Positions 1-6,798 of a stretch of 38,889 nt of DNA are shown one piece after another (the stretch's first letter is position 1; the number at the start of each line of letters is the position of its first letter). The position numbers and the translations under genes are program-made. The notes below the pieces were generated by a model. That model worked only from the letters and a program-made list of their open reading frames with translations. It was not told the DNA's origin and searched no databases. This DNA comes from an uncultured Clostridia bacterium (GTDB taxonomy: Bacteria > Bacillota > Clostridia > TANB77 > CAG-508): the NCBI GenBank assembly GCA_946415375.1, contig CAMKSF010000013.1, positions 1-38,889 on the forward strand, written 5' to 3'.

Positions 1-68
1 TTCTTTGCCATTATTTCACTTCCTTTTAGGTGGGGTTATCATAAAATAACCTGCATATTTTTCGAAGC
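1..68. repeat. Terminal direct repeat, left copy
   Basis: Positions 1-68 equal 38822-38889 except for one base (A55 here, G38876 there). The repeat covers the first codons of the small terminase gene and its leader. It most simply reflects a circular or circularly permuted genome whose ends overlap in the assembly. The mismatch means the two copies came from different reads or molecules, or that one holds an error. Confidence 0.9.
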
Positions 69-121
69 CCCAGCCACCGTTGTCTAGACGATTAAATTCT
101 TAATACTACTAGGGGGCTATC
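12..121 (-). promoter_or_regulatory. Leader between HNH and terS, possible cos region
   Basis: This is the non-coding stretch between the HNH nuclease stop (122) and the small terminase start (11, repeated at 38832). On the minus strand it holds a small hairpin (GGTTAT ... ATAACC, about 30-49), a G-rich run next to a TTCGAA site (61-66), and the terS ribosome binding site AAAGGAAG. In HK97-type phages with an HNH gene beside the terminase genes, the cohesive-end site usually lies here, so this is the best cos candidate. I cannot see the nick positions; the cos assignment is inference. Confidence 0.35.
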
Positions 122-426
122 TTACAGCTTTATCAAATCGCCATTCTCATCAAAAGTATAATCTACTTTTTGACCGAAATGCTCACCGATTATGGCAATC
201 CAAACATAAGCTTTCTAAATTATCTATATTGTAAAATATATTATCATCTTCATAATTTAAATCTGTAATGTATTCTTTATGATGAATTATATAAACACTG
301 TTATATATTCCGCTTCTTTAAACATCTTTCACAAAACGGATTTAATAATTGCTTTTGGCGTCTTAATTTTCGCCATCGTTCACAATTATATTTCTTTGCT
401 ATTTCAGGATTATCTCTATATGCCAT
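122..426 (-). CDS. HNH endonuclease read through two +1 shifts at CGG
   Basis: In phage packaging modules of this type a small HNH nuclease works with the terminase at cos. The gene is open only in pieces. From ATG at 426 it runs to a CGG at 312-310, where skipping one base continues the frame. It runs on to a second CGG at 188-186, where one more skipped base leads to a TAA at 122. With both shifts the product is exactly 100 residues. It has a first zinc pair FCERC (C32, C35), the catalytic pair I-I-H-H-K (H48, H49) and a second pair LCLDCHN (C74, C77) with H78 and N79. Residues 39 and 80 are the recoded positions. The start lies 2 bases after the glycosyltransferase stop, so the genes look coupled. 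Without recoding this would be a pseudogene with two independent lesions, but every core HNH residue is preserved in the restored frame, which argues for a working gene. Confidence 0.85.
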
Positions 427-427
427 A

Positions 428-1648
428 TTACTTTGCTTTCTTCGTAGTTTTCTTTACTGCTTTTTCTGCATTTGCTTCTTTTTTTGCAGTTTCAATTTCT
501 TTTACTTCTTCAATTACTTTTATAAACCCTTTTTCTTCTAACAGTTGTTTTCTTTCTAAATTAACTTCCCATCTTTCACCTTGTTTAGGAATATATTGTT
601 TTACATTTTTATGCTTACTAAGTTCAACATCATATGTATTTGATTTAGCATATAAATCTGTTGCTTCTACTATATATTTCATATTCTTTTCCTCCTCGTA
701 TGTACTTTCTTTTTTTACTAATATATTACTCCAATTATCTTCTGGAGCTGTATAACTAAATGGTCTAACTTCTTTTTCAAATATTTGTCTTGCAACTTCA
801 TCTACATTTTCACAGTTCCAATCTAATACAATATGCTCATTTTCCGTAATTGGTAATTCATTTAATATTGTAAGTGGTGTAGTAACAATTGGTACACCAT
901 ATCCTAACGCTTCATTGATTGTATAGCAGTATGTTTCCATATCATTACTAAGTTGTAACACATAATCACTATCCGCTAAATATGGTCTTACATCTAATCT
1001 TGGTTTCATTAAAATAACATTTGTGGAATCTACTTGTACTTTCGTTGGATTTGTAAATATGGTCCAAATATAATTTCTGTTATTTTCTTCACAATATTTG
1101 TCTAATGCTTTTATAAGTTTTAATGTTCTTTCTCCACCTTTTACTTTATCATCTAATCTACAGGCACTCGCTAATCTAACTACTTTCTGTTTTGGTTCTA
1201 AAGTTAATGGATTATAACATTTTTGTGTTCTAATTTTACTTCCTATAATTTTTGCATATTCATCAAGTTTATCTGTAGCAAATTGAGATACTCCAATGTA
1301 ATGTGTTAATTTTTCATTTTTTATTGGCGGAATATATCCACCATGTGCTTTATGTAATTCTTTATAATTTGCATGTGATACAAAATAATATTCTTCTGCT
1401 TCTACATCATCTATCATGTCTAAATTAAAATTAAAAAAGGCTTTATTGCATTTTACAATTTCGCCTTTAATATGTTTTTTACATCGTACTAATTTTCTTA
1501 ATCTTCTTAATTGATTTATATCTGCATCATCATAGAAAACTGTAATATCATAATCTTTATATTTTTTAGCAATTTCATATAAGAATTGTTCTGTACCACC
1601 TATTCTACAGATTCTTTTAAAATAAAATATATTTGCATAAACTTGCAT
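428..1648 (-). CDS. GT-B type glycosyltransferase (group 1/GT4-like)
   Basis: Predicted 406-residue glycosyltransferase that would move a sugar from a nucleotide sugar to an unknown acceptor. The N-terminal domain has the Gly-rich start G-G-T-E-Q-F (about residues 17-22). The C-terminal Rossmann domain has R-L-D-D-K-V-K-G-G (about 164-172) and the typical donor-site segment ending in NEALGYGVPIV (about residues 245-255), with E246 in the usual E-x7-E position. The last 60 residues are Lys/Glu/Ala-rich and probably disordered. It lies between the late-gene regulator and the HNH/terminase genes, a place where phages carry morons or DNA- or surface-modifying enzymes. The acceptor (host wall polymer, virion protein or DNA) cannot be read from the sequence. 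The family call is solid; the role is not known. Confidence 0.8.
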   Translation of the reverse strand: MQVYANIFYFKRICRIGGTEQFLYEIAKKYKDYDITVFYDDADINQLRRLRKLVRCKKHIKGEIVKCNKAFFNFNLDMIDDVEAEEYYFVSHANYKELHKAHGGYIPPIKNEKLTHYIGVSQFATDKLDEYAKIIGSKIRTQKCYNPLTLEPKQKVVRLASACRLDDKVKGGERTLKLIKALDKYCEENNRNYIWTIFTNPTKVQVDSTNVILMKPRLDVRPYLADSDYVLQLSNDMETYCYTINEALGYGVPIVTTPLTILNELPITENEHIVLDWNCENVDEVARQIFEKEVRPFSYTAPEDNWSNILVKKESTYEEEKNMKYIVEATDLYAKSNTYDVELSKHKNVKQYIPKQGERWEVNLERKQLLEEKGFIKVIEEVKEIETAKKEANAEKAVKKTTKKAK

Positions 1649-1652
1649 TTAT

Positions 1653-1787
1653 TTATTCTCCTTCATATTCAACACATTTTGTTTTATCTTTGAAATTTGA
1701 AACTGTAATACCTGTGCATTTATCTTTTACTGTGCAATTCTCACACTTTTCTTCTAAATGTTTCTTTATTAACTCTTGTATAGACAT
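1653..1787 (-). CDS. Small four-cysteine protein
   Basis: A 44-residue ORF starting at ATG 1787 with the ribosome binding site GAGGTG upstream. It stops 5 bases before the glycosyltransferase start, so the two are probably cotranscribed. It contains C-E-N-C, then K-C-T and K-C-V, four cysteines that could bind one zinc ion. It is the first gene after the structured non-coding region. I do not recognise a named family. Confidence 0.65.
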   Translation of the reverse strand: MSIQELIKKHLEEKCENCTVKDKCTGITVSNFKDKTKCVEYEGE

Positions 1788-1824
1788 AATTAACACCTCT
1801 TTCAACTTTATAAACACTACACAA

Positions 1825-1940
1825 TAGAAATAGTTATAGAATATTGCACTCTAGAACTGATTAGCTTATACTTCAGCTCGCTTACTTTTTCAACTTCAGC
1901 TCACCTAATTGTTGCTAATCTGCATTCTATGTTATTTCTA
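1825..1940 (-). other. Long structured non-coding element 1
   Basis: Four pairs of complementary segments nest in order: 1825-1832 with 1933-1940, 1836-1842 with 1924-1930, 1845-1848 with about 1921-1924, and 1859-1865 (GATTAGC) with 1914-1920 (GCTAATC). The loop holds two copies of CTTCAGCTC (1871-1879 and 1894-1902). The whole is a long interrupted hairpin of about 116 nt in the 5' leader of the late operon (gene 1653-1787 starts 38 bases further on). It may be a leader RNA, attenuator or DNA-level site. No known RNA family recognised. Confidence 0.5.
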
Positions 1941-1956
1941 CTGTGCACTATTTATA

Positions 1957-1993
1957 AAAACAAAAGAAGCATATACTTTTATATATACTTCTT
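1957..1993 (-). terminator. Rho-independent terminator-like hairpin
   Basis: Stem AAGAAG/CTTCTT (1964-1969 with 1988-1993) continues inward through ATATA pairs around a TTTT loop. On the minus strand it is followed by TTTTGTTTTT. It would end transcripts coming from the early operon after the late regulator gene, separating early from late transcription. Confidence 0.6.
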
Positions 1994-2037
1994 CAGAATC
2001 CCCTTCTACAACTTGGTAGATGAGTAATATTATTCGC

Positions 2038-2123
2038 AGAAATAAACTTTCCTATAGCAGATTTTAACTGCTCCTCCACATCTTTCGACGGCTGTCACAG
2101 ACTCGAACTGTTCGTTTATTTCT
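2038..2123 (-). other. Multi-branched structured element 2 (tRNA-like shape)
   Basis: A perfect 10-bp closing stem (2038-2047 with 2114-2123) encloses three small hairpins read on the minus strand: ACAG-loop-CTGT with the 7-base loop TTCGAGT (2097-2111), a CGTC-GAAA-GATG tetraloop hairpin (2079-2090), and AGCAG-loop-CTGCT with a 7-base loop (2056-2072). The first looks just like a tRNA T-arm, but the arm order and missing D-arm rule out an ordinary tRNA. Probably a structured RNA made at the end of the early operon; function unknown. Confidence 0.5.
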
Positions 2124-2128
2124 ATAAT

Positions 2129-2162
2129 AAAGAGCTAGCTATACATATATAACTAACTCTTT
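2129..2162. terminator. Long hairpin downstream of the late regulator gene
   Basis: A 15-bp stem with two G-U pairs as RNA (AAAGAG... pairing with ...CTCTTT) and a 4-base loop lies about 40 bases after the stop of gene 2201-2635. There is only a weak T-run after it on the minus strand, so it may be a processing or stability hairpin rather than a strong terminator. Confidence 0.45.
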
Positions 2163-2200
2163 AGTACCTAATATTTTACTACTTGTACTAATTATACCAC

Positions 2201-2635
2201 TTATTTTTGAAAAGTTACGCCATTTTCACGCCAAAATTTTTCTAATTCTTTATGAACTGCATTTATCAATTCTGTTTTTCTTCTTACAAACGTTCTTTCT
2301 GATAAACTTAACTTATCAATTGTTTCCCATCTGTTTCTTTGTTTTTGATAGTAATTTTCAAATATTTCTTTACAGTCTGCATTTACTAATTCTAATGCTT
2401 GTCTAACTATTTTATATTCTTTTAATGCTCTTTGTAGTTCTTTATCCTCTTGTAGTTTTATGTACTGATTATATACAGAATCTGAAATACTGTATGGAGC
2501 TTTTGGCATTCCATCTATACTTGGTGCTCCTATACTCATTATATCTGCTCTTATGTTCATTATTGTTATGCAATTATAATTATATCTTCTTAAACATCCT
2601 TCTGCTTTTTTATAATCTTCTTTGCTTAATCTCAT
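2201..2635 (-). CDS. ArpU/RinA-like late transcription regulator
   Basis: 144 residues of the kind found just before the terminase genes in many Firmicute phages, where such proteins switch on late transcription. The N-terminal half is helical. The C-terminal half (about 95-135) has W-E-T-I-D-K-L-S-L-S-E-R-T-F-V-R-R-K, which reads as a sigma-region-4-like helix-turn-helix. Its start overlaps the stop of the upstream small gene by one base (TAATG). It is the last gene of the early operon and is followed by strong hairpins and a terminator. The family call rests on size, the helix-turn-helix and position; no single diagnostic motif exists. Confidence 0.65.
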   Translation of the reverse strand: MRLSKEDYKKAEGCLRRYNYNCITIMNIRADIMSIGAPSIDGMPKAPYSISDSVYNQYIKLQEDKELQRALKEYKIVRQALELVNADCKEIFENYYQKQRNRWETIDKLSLSERTFVRRKTELINAVHKELEKFWRENGVTFQK

Positions 2636-2802
2636 TAGTATCCTCCCTGTAAATTCTTTTTCAATTTATTTAAAATATCATATGTTTTATTTACCTTTTT
2701 ACTGCTAGCTGTTTGTACCGTTTTATTAAGTGTCATACAATCTACTGTTTCTAAATAGCTTAATGCTTTTTCTATTTCTTTTATAATTTCTTCTTTAGTC
2801 AT
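2635..2802 (-). CDS. Small hypothetical protein
   Basis: A 55-residue ORF starting at ATG 2802, rich in Lys and Glu at the N-terminus. Its C-terminal codons (GGA GGA TAC TAA) also provide the ribosome binding site of the next gene, whose ATG overlaps the stop. This tight coupling supports it as real. Function unknown. Confidence 0.6.
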   Translation of the reverse strand: MTKEEIIKEIEKALSYLETVDCMTLNKTVQTASSKKVNKTYDILNKLKKNLQGGY

Positions 2803-2814
2803 AGGCTTGTCCTC

Positions 2815-3213
2815 CTATTCTATTATTGGTAGTTTTTGTTCTATATCATCTGGCACATTCCCTTTCCATACAAAACTATTTTTTAAGATGTATTCATTAT
2901 ATGTATTAGCCGTTTTATTAGCTCTCATTTTTGCTTGTTCAGCCCAGTTTTGTTTTTCAGAATTGTCACTATTCTTATATTGTTGATATGTTGCTTTATC
3001 AGTTTTATATGAACTTATCATACTTCTATAAGTATCTTCTACTTTCTTAATTGTATCGTAATTCGTTGCATCATCTATTTTTTTATCTATGTATGTAGTT
3101 TTATTGGTAAACCATATATCAAACCAACGTAAACCTGTACTTCCTATTATTAAACATACTATACTTCCTATTATTAAAATTATTATTCCTATTACACATA
3201 ATGCCTTTTTCAT
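2815..3213 (-). CDS. Membrane-anchored protein with helical tail
   Basis: 132 residues. A Lys-Lys N-terminus and a hydrophobic segment at about residues 4-28 (repeated Ile/Leu) give a membrane anchor or uncleaved signal. The rest is polar and predicted helical, facing outside. It lies 1 base after the lipoprotein gene, so the two form a pair. Small membrane protein plus lipoprotein suggests an envelope function such as superinfection exclusion, but nothing in the sequence proves that. Confidence 0.6.
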   Translation of the reverse strand: MKKALCVIGIIILIIGSIVCLIIGSTGLRWFDIWFTNKTTYIDKKIDDATNYDTIKKVEDTYRSMISSYKTDKATYQQYKNSDNSEKQNWAEQAKMRANKTANTYNEYILKNSFVWKGNVPDDIEQKLPIIE

Positions 3214-3214
3214 A

Positions 3215-3793
3215 TTATCTTCCCTCCTTATATGTTACTACTGGATTTTGTATTTCAAATGGTATATCACTATATAAATATGTGCCTGTCCATTCTACAT
3301 ATTTACCATCTGTTGTGAAGAAAAATATTCCATTATCATTTTCTCCATAGCTCCCATCAACATCTGGCATCCATTTATTTTCTTTTGTATATGTACCACC
3401 ATATTCTAAAGAATAATATTCACTATCTGGTGTTAAGAAACTATTCAAACTTGTTACTTTTCCATCAACAATAAATTTACCTGCACAAGCTCCATTGTCT
3501 AAAAATAATGCTATATAACCTAAAGGCTTTTCTATTTCACATACTAAAGTATTTGCTTTTTCTCTTTGCCCATTTACCCAATATGCTCTTCTGATTAAAT
3601 TATATCTTTCTAAACTGTAATCTATATCTTTTGGTGTTGGTTGATTGCTTGTTAACTTATCTCCTATATTTAATGTAGCCTCTACATCTTTTCTTGTATC
3701 TGTAGTCTGCCCCCCTGTGCACCCAGTTAGTGCAAACACACTAACTATTATCATTATTACTAATACACTAATCTTTAATATTTTATTTTTCAT
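3215..3793 (-). CDS. Putative phage-encoded lipoprotein
   Basis: 192 residues. A clear lipoprotein signal is present: basic start M-K-N-K, hydrophobic stretch, then the lipobox L-T-G-C with the lipidated Cys at about residue 25. The mature part is soluble, with aromatic-rich beta-type segments, and no family is recognised. It sits in the early operon beside the membrane protein at 2815-3213. Phage lipoproteins of Gram-positive hosts often block DNA entry by other phages; that role is inference here. Confidence 0.7.
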   Translation of the reverse strand: MKNKILKISVLVIMIIVSVFALTGCTGGQTTDTRKDVEATLNIGDKLTSNQPTPKDIDYSLERYNLIRRAYWVNGQREKANTLVCEIEKPLGYIALFLDNGACAGKFIVDGKVTSLNSFLTPDSEYYSLEYGGTYTKENKWMPDVDGSYGENDNGIFFFTTDGKYVEWTGTYLYSDIPFEIQNPVVTYKEGR

Positions 3794-3848
3794 CTTTCTT
3801 TACCTCCATATACATTTAAAATTTCTTCTGTATTTATTTGTCAAGCTG

Positions 3849-4082
3849 TTAAATTACTTCTTCAATTCTATCCAATAATCTAAGCCATTCTTTTTTATCA
3901 CAGTCCATTCCTAAATTTTCAGTATGTCTTATATCTTCTGCAATAACATCTAAACATTTATCTGACAATTTATCATTTTCTATTTGTTCTAGTATGTAAT
4001 TAACTGTTACACTAACTATATATGTCATTCTTCCTAGTGCATATCTTTCAGCGCTTATTACAATTTGTTCATAATCACTCAT
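3849..4082 (-). CDS. Small hypothetical protein
   Basis: 77 residues, acidic, with a probable alpha-helical C-terminus. The start at 4082 immediately follows the stop of the next gene upstream (4083), typical of this packed early operon. No recognisable domain. Confidence 0.55.
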   Translation of the reverse strand: MSDYEQIVISAERYALGRMTYIVSVTVNYILEQIENDKLSDKCLDVIAEDIRHTENLGMDCDKKEWLRLLDRIEEVI

Positions 4083-4478
4083 CTATCTCAACTCCTTTAT
4101 ATTTTTATCTAGCTGTTTTACTGCTTTTAATGATTCGTTTTGTTTGTTTTTCAGCTCGTTTATTGATAAAACTATATTTGTTATTGTATAAAAATAGTCT
4201 TCTGCTGATATCTCTTTATTGTTCATTCTTACATCTGTATTTCCAACTATTTCTTCTATACTCTGTATATCTATCTCTTCTTCTATTATTTCTACTTCAC
4301 TATTCAATTTATTCGCATTATTTAACCAGTCTTGCAACAAAGTTTGATAATTTCCTTTTGTTGTGTTTGCATAATATCTTCCTTCTTCTCTCCACTCAAA
4401 TTCATAACAACTTACTTTTATTTTTTTTGGTACTTCTTCATTATTTGCAATCTTATTCAATAATTCTATTATCTTCAT
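4083..4478 (-). CDS. Hypothetical protein with C-terminal helical region
   Basis: 131 residues. An N-terminal part with R-E-E-G-R-Y-Y-A suggests a small mixed fold of a type common in clostridial phage early genes. The last 40 residues (Leu/Lys/Glu-rich) look like a coiled coil. Its start overlaps the upstream gene by 26 bases. Function unknown. Confidence 0.55.
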   Translation of the reverse strand: MKIIELLNKIANNEEVPKKIKVSCYEFEWREEGRYYANTTKGNYQTLLQDWLNNANKLNSEVEIIEEEIDIQSIEEIVGNTDVRMNNKEISAEDYFYTITNIVLSINELKNKQNESLKAVKQLDKNIKELR

Positions 4479-4857
4479 CTATCTCACCACTTTCTTTTGC
4501 TAAATTTTCAAAATATTGTTTTATTTGCTTTTTCGTTGATGTTCTATTATCAAAATCACAATTCTTATAAATATGATTTATATACAACTCTATCGTCTTA
4601 TCTTTAATTTCTTTATCTGATTCTAGTTCTTTTATTCTATTGTCTTGCTTTTCTAATTCTTTTAATACTAGCTCAATCGCTATTTTTTTTAATTTATCTA
4701 AATCTAATTCTTCATCATTATCTAAATCCCAAAATTTATTTTTATATAATCCTTGTTTTCTTCCTTCATGTATTACAACAATTAATTCTACAATGTTATT
4801 GCATGATAAAATCAATTTCGCTTCCTTAATATTTTTTATTATCATTTCATTTGTCAT
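4453..4857 (-). CDS. Hypothetical coiled-coil protein
   Basis: 134 residues, strongly charged. Residues about 50-95 (E-L-V-L-K-E-L-E-K-Q and following) have a heptad-like Leu/Ile pattern. No enzyme motif seen. Part of the early operon; overlaps the following gene by 26 bases. Confidence 0.5.
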   Translation of the reverse strand: MTNEMIIKNIKEAKLILSCNNIVELIVVIHEGRKQGLYKNKFWDLDNDEELDLDKLKKIAIELVLKELEKQDNRIKELESDKEIKDKTIELYINHIYKNCDFDNRTSTKKQIKQYFENLAKESGEIDEDNRIIE

Positions 4858-4869
4858 TGATTATTCCTC

Positions 4870-5004
4870 CTAACATATTTTTTGAATATAATAGTAAGTT
4901 GTATTTCCTTCTTTATCTGTTTCTACATCAGCTAGTATTATTTTCCCTTCTTTTAAGTCTGATAAGAATAGTTCTCTATCTTGTTTTAAATAATCATTAT
5001 CCAT
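4870..5004 (-). CDS. Small hypothetical protein
   Basis: A 44-residue ORF from ATG 5004 to TAG 4870. The last codons overlap a GGAGG ribosome binding site for the next gene (ATG 4857), and a GGAG site precedes its own start. Acidic; no domain recognised. Confidence 0.5.
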   Translation of the reverse strand: MDNDYLKQDRELFLSDLKEGKIILADVETDKEGNTTYYYIQKIC

Positions 5005-5008
5005 TTTT

Positions 5009-5260
5009 CTATTCTCCTTCATCTTTTAATAATTCTTCTATATATAATTTTAGTTTTTGCTGTGCTATATGTGGTTTATTATTAATAATAATTTCGTATA
5101 GTTCTTTTATCTTCTCTTTATCAGCTTGTCTTTCTTTTAAAAGCTCATCTCTCTCATCTGCAATTTTCATTATTGCTTCAAATAATCTTTTTGCTTCGCC
5201 AGTAAGTTTTTCTGGTCTTACTTCTTTTAATTCATCTAAAACTTTTTGAACTTCTTTCAT
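5009..5260 (-). CDS. Hypothetical helical protein
   Basis: 83 residues, Glu/Lys-rich, almost certainly all helical. The start ATG 5260 has a strong site (GGAGGAG, 7 bases upstream). The ribosome-binding and start segment is repeated almost exactly 256 bases upstream (5513-5533). Confidence 0.55.
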   Translation of the reverse strand: MKEVQKVLDELKEVRPEKLTGEAKRLFEAIMKIADERDELLKERQADKEKIKELYEIIINNKPHIAQQKLKLYIEELLKDEGE

Positions 5261-5264
5261 AGAT

Positions 5265-5603
5265 TTACTCCTCCACTACAATTTCTGCTTTTGCAAATTT
5301 TACATTTCTATAATAAGCCCCTAATTTTTTTTCATTTTTACTGCTTTCAAGTAACTCCTCAATCTTCTTTACATTTTCTTTATTAGGCTCTTTGTCTGTT
5401 ATAAATGATATTTGAATTTGAACTCCTACATCTTCAATTCCTAAACCACAACTTTTCATGAAATTAGAATATAATCTATTGCATTGTATTGCTGTTAAAT
5501 AATATTTATATTTCATAGATTTACTCCTCCAATCTGTATTTTCTATTCTTGTAATAGTTCCTTGTGTTGTTCTAATGTATTCATTTTCTTTTATCTCTTC
5601 CAC
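5265..5603 (-). CDS. Hypothetical protein, probably a mosaic of two genes
   Basis: A 112-residue ORF. The upstream start is GTG 5603 with GGAGGAA in front. Its first 23 residues (E-Y-I-R-T-T-Q-G-T-I) resemble the beginning of a common clostridial phage protein and then stop matching. At residue 30 there is an internal ATG (5516) with its own perfect GGAGGAG site, so an 83-residue protein can start there. The segment around it repeats the start of gene 5009-5260. The simplest reading is that recombination joined a truncated gene to an intact one through the repeated ribosome-binding site. Functions unknown. Confidence 0.5.
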   Translation of the reverse strand: MEEIKENEYIRTTQGTITRIENTDWRSKSMKYKYYLTAIQCNRLYSNFMKSCGLGIEDVGVQIQISFITDKEPNKENVKKIEELLESSKNEKKLGAYYRNVKFAKAEIVVEE

Positions 5604-5824
5604 TATAGTTCCTCCTTTTGAAGTTCAAAATCGTAATAACATCTTTTTGACACTTTATATATACCACCTTTAAAGTCATCATCATATTCTTTTAAGTTTT
5701 CTTTAGCTTCTTCTAAAGTATCAAAATGTTCTGCATTTTCAATAAAATTTACATCTTCTCCATTATCTTCAAATCTTAAATTTTCTAAATTGACTATTAC
5801 AAAATATACTTCCTTTTTATCCAT
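5603..5824 (-). CDS. Small acidic hypothetical protein
   Basis: 73 residues. Pattern F-D-T-L-E-E-A-K-E-N-L with beta-strand segments on both sides resembles small alpha/beta proteins seen in many phage early regions. Its TAG stop overlaps the next GTG start by one base. Function unknown. Confidence 0.55.
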   Translation of the reverse strand: MDKKEVYFVIVNLENLRFEDNGEDVNFIENAEHFDTLEEAKENLKEYDDDFKGGIYKVSKRCYYDFELQKEEL

Positions 5825-5840
5825 TCATCTTCCCCTCCAT

Positions 5841-6023
5841 TCACATTTCATCTATTTTCATCTTTACAACTTCATATCTAGCTTTTATTTTATGTTTTCT
5901 ACTCATTCCTGCAATTACTGCTTTCTGATTCATATTAAAATATTTTGCAATTTCTTTCGTTGAATAAAATATTCCAATACATTGTTCGTAATACTTAGTA
6001 TCATATATTGCATATGCTCTCAT
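5841..6023 (-). CDS. Small helix-turn-helix-like protein, paralogue of its neighbour
   Basis: 60 residues from ATG 6023; an upstream ATG at 6035 is in frame, but the GGAGAAAC site and alignment with the neighbour favour 6023. It begins M-R-A-Y-A-I-Y-D and has S-T-K-E-I-A-K-Y-F followed by a helix, which looks like a small DNA-reading helix-turn-helix. Gene 6036-6209 has the same plan (M-K-I-Y-G-I-Y-D ... E-Q-C ... E-E-L-I-K-F-F), so the pair arose by tandem duplication. Confidence 0.5.
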   Translation of the reverse strand: MRAYAIYDTKYYEQCIGIFYSTKEIAKYFNMNQKAVIAGMSRKHKIKARYEVVKMKIDEM

Positions 6024-6035
6024 ATGTTTCTCCAT

Positions 6036-6209
6036 TTACACTTCTTCAAATAAATACACTAATTTATATTTACTGTTATTCCCTTGTAATGCTCTTTTAG
6101 CACTTTTTACAGTTGATGGTATATCAAAAAATTTTATTAATTCTTCCAATGTGCCAATTCTCACACATTGCTCTTTATTTGTAATATCGTATATTCCATA
6201 TATTTTCAT
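6036..6209 (-). CDS. Small protein, paralogue of the next gene
   Basis: A 57-residue ORF starting at ATG 6209. It aligns along its length with the 60-residue product of 5841-6023: both start M-x-x-Y-x-I-Y-D and have E-Q-C followed by an I/F-rich helix. Its TAA is immediately followed by the in-frame ATG of the next reading frame. Function unknown; possibly a small regulator. Confidence 0.55.
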   Translation of the reverse strand: MKIYGIYDITNKEQCVRIGTLEELIKFFDIPSTVKSAKRALQGNNSKYKLVYLFEEV

Positions 6210-6225
6210 TTGTTTTCACTCCTGT

Positions 6226-6642
6226 TCAATTTATCTCTTCCATTTCAACTAATATCTTGTTCTCTTCTCCATAAAGCTTAAATATCAGCAAATTTGCAAC
6301 CTGACTATCATCTTTATATGCTAGTCCATTTAATGCATCTAAAATAGCTTTTGCAACATTATCAGCATCTGGCTTATGTAAAAATCCAAATTCTCCATCT
6401 ATTAACTCTTGCTTTTTCTTTTTGCTTAAACTTTCAGCTGGCTTAAAATATGCTGTTATTTTCACTTTAAATTCCCCTGTGCTTGGTTCTAGTGCAATAT
6501 TATATTTACTCTTAAATGCAAATCTTACTTTTTCTTCAAAACTACTTGTTTTAGTTGGTGTATACATTCTGCCATTTTTTGCACTATATCTTGGTCTTTC
6601 TTTGCCAATTGCTCTTTCTTTTATTTCAAAACTATATTTCAC
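6226..6642 (-). CDS. rusA: RusA-family Holliday junction resolvase
   Basis: A 138-residue endonuclease that cuts branched DNA made during phage replication and recombination. RusA hallmarks are visible: G-K-E-R-P-R near the start (about 13-18) and K-P-D-A-D-N-V-A-K-A-I-L-D-A-L-N-G (about 90-106) with the catalytic aspartates, then Y-K-D-D-S-Q-V (about 109-115). The start is GTG 6642, overlapping the stop of the upstream gene, with GAGGAG upstream. It acts together with the Rad52-like annealing protein further up the operon. Confidence 0.9.
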   Translation of the reverse strand: MKYSFEIKERAIGKERPRYSAKNGRMYTPTKTSSFEEKVRFAFKSKYNIALEPSTGEFKVKITAYFKPAESLSKKKKQELIDGEFGFLHKPDADNVAKAILDALNGLAYKDDSQVANLLIFKLYGEENKILVEMEEIN

Positions 6643-6791
6643 TTCTTCTTTAGCTCCTCTCTTATTTTCTCTTGATAATCCGCTACAGCTGAAACAAAAT
6701 TTTTACATCTGTTTACTCCTCTAAAGTCTGTTTCTAACTTGTTACAGCCATAGCAATAAAAACATACTTTATCTTTTTTTAGCTGTTCCAT
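6639..6791 (-). CDS. Small zinc-finger-like protein
   Basis: 50 residues from ATG 6791 (TTAGGAGAATC in front; an in-frame TTG at 6827 is less likely). It contains C-F-Y-C-Y-G-C and a further R-C about 15 residues on, enough for one zinc site. Similar short Cys-rich proteins accompany RusA in many phages. Function unknown. Confidence 0.6.
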   Translation of the reverse strand: MEQLKKDKVCFYCYGCNKLETDFRGVNRCKNFVSAVADYQEKIREELKKK

Positions 6792-6798
6792 GATTCTC

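Noticed and set aside
279..755. Plus-strand 158-residue frame
   Set aside because: Antisense to the HNH and glycosyltransferase genes; Phe/Ser-rich composition typical of shadow frames in AT-rich DNA. The same holds for the other long plus-strand frames outside 14.1-16.9 kb.
2038..2123. tRNA gene
   Set aside because: One hairpin is T-arm-like, but the arms are in the wrong order, there is no D-arm, and no anticodon arm faces the right way.
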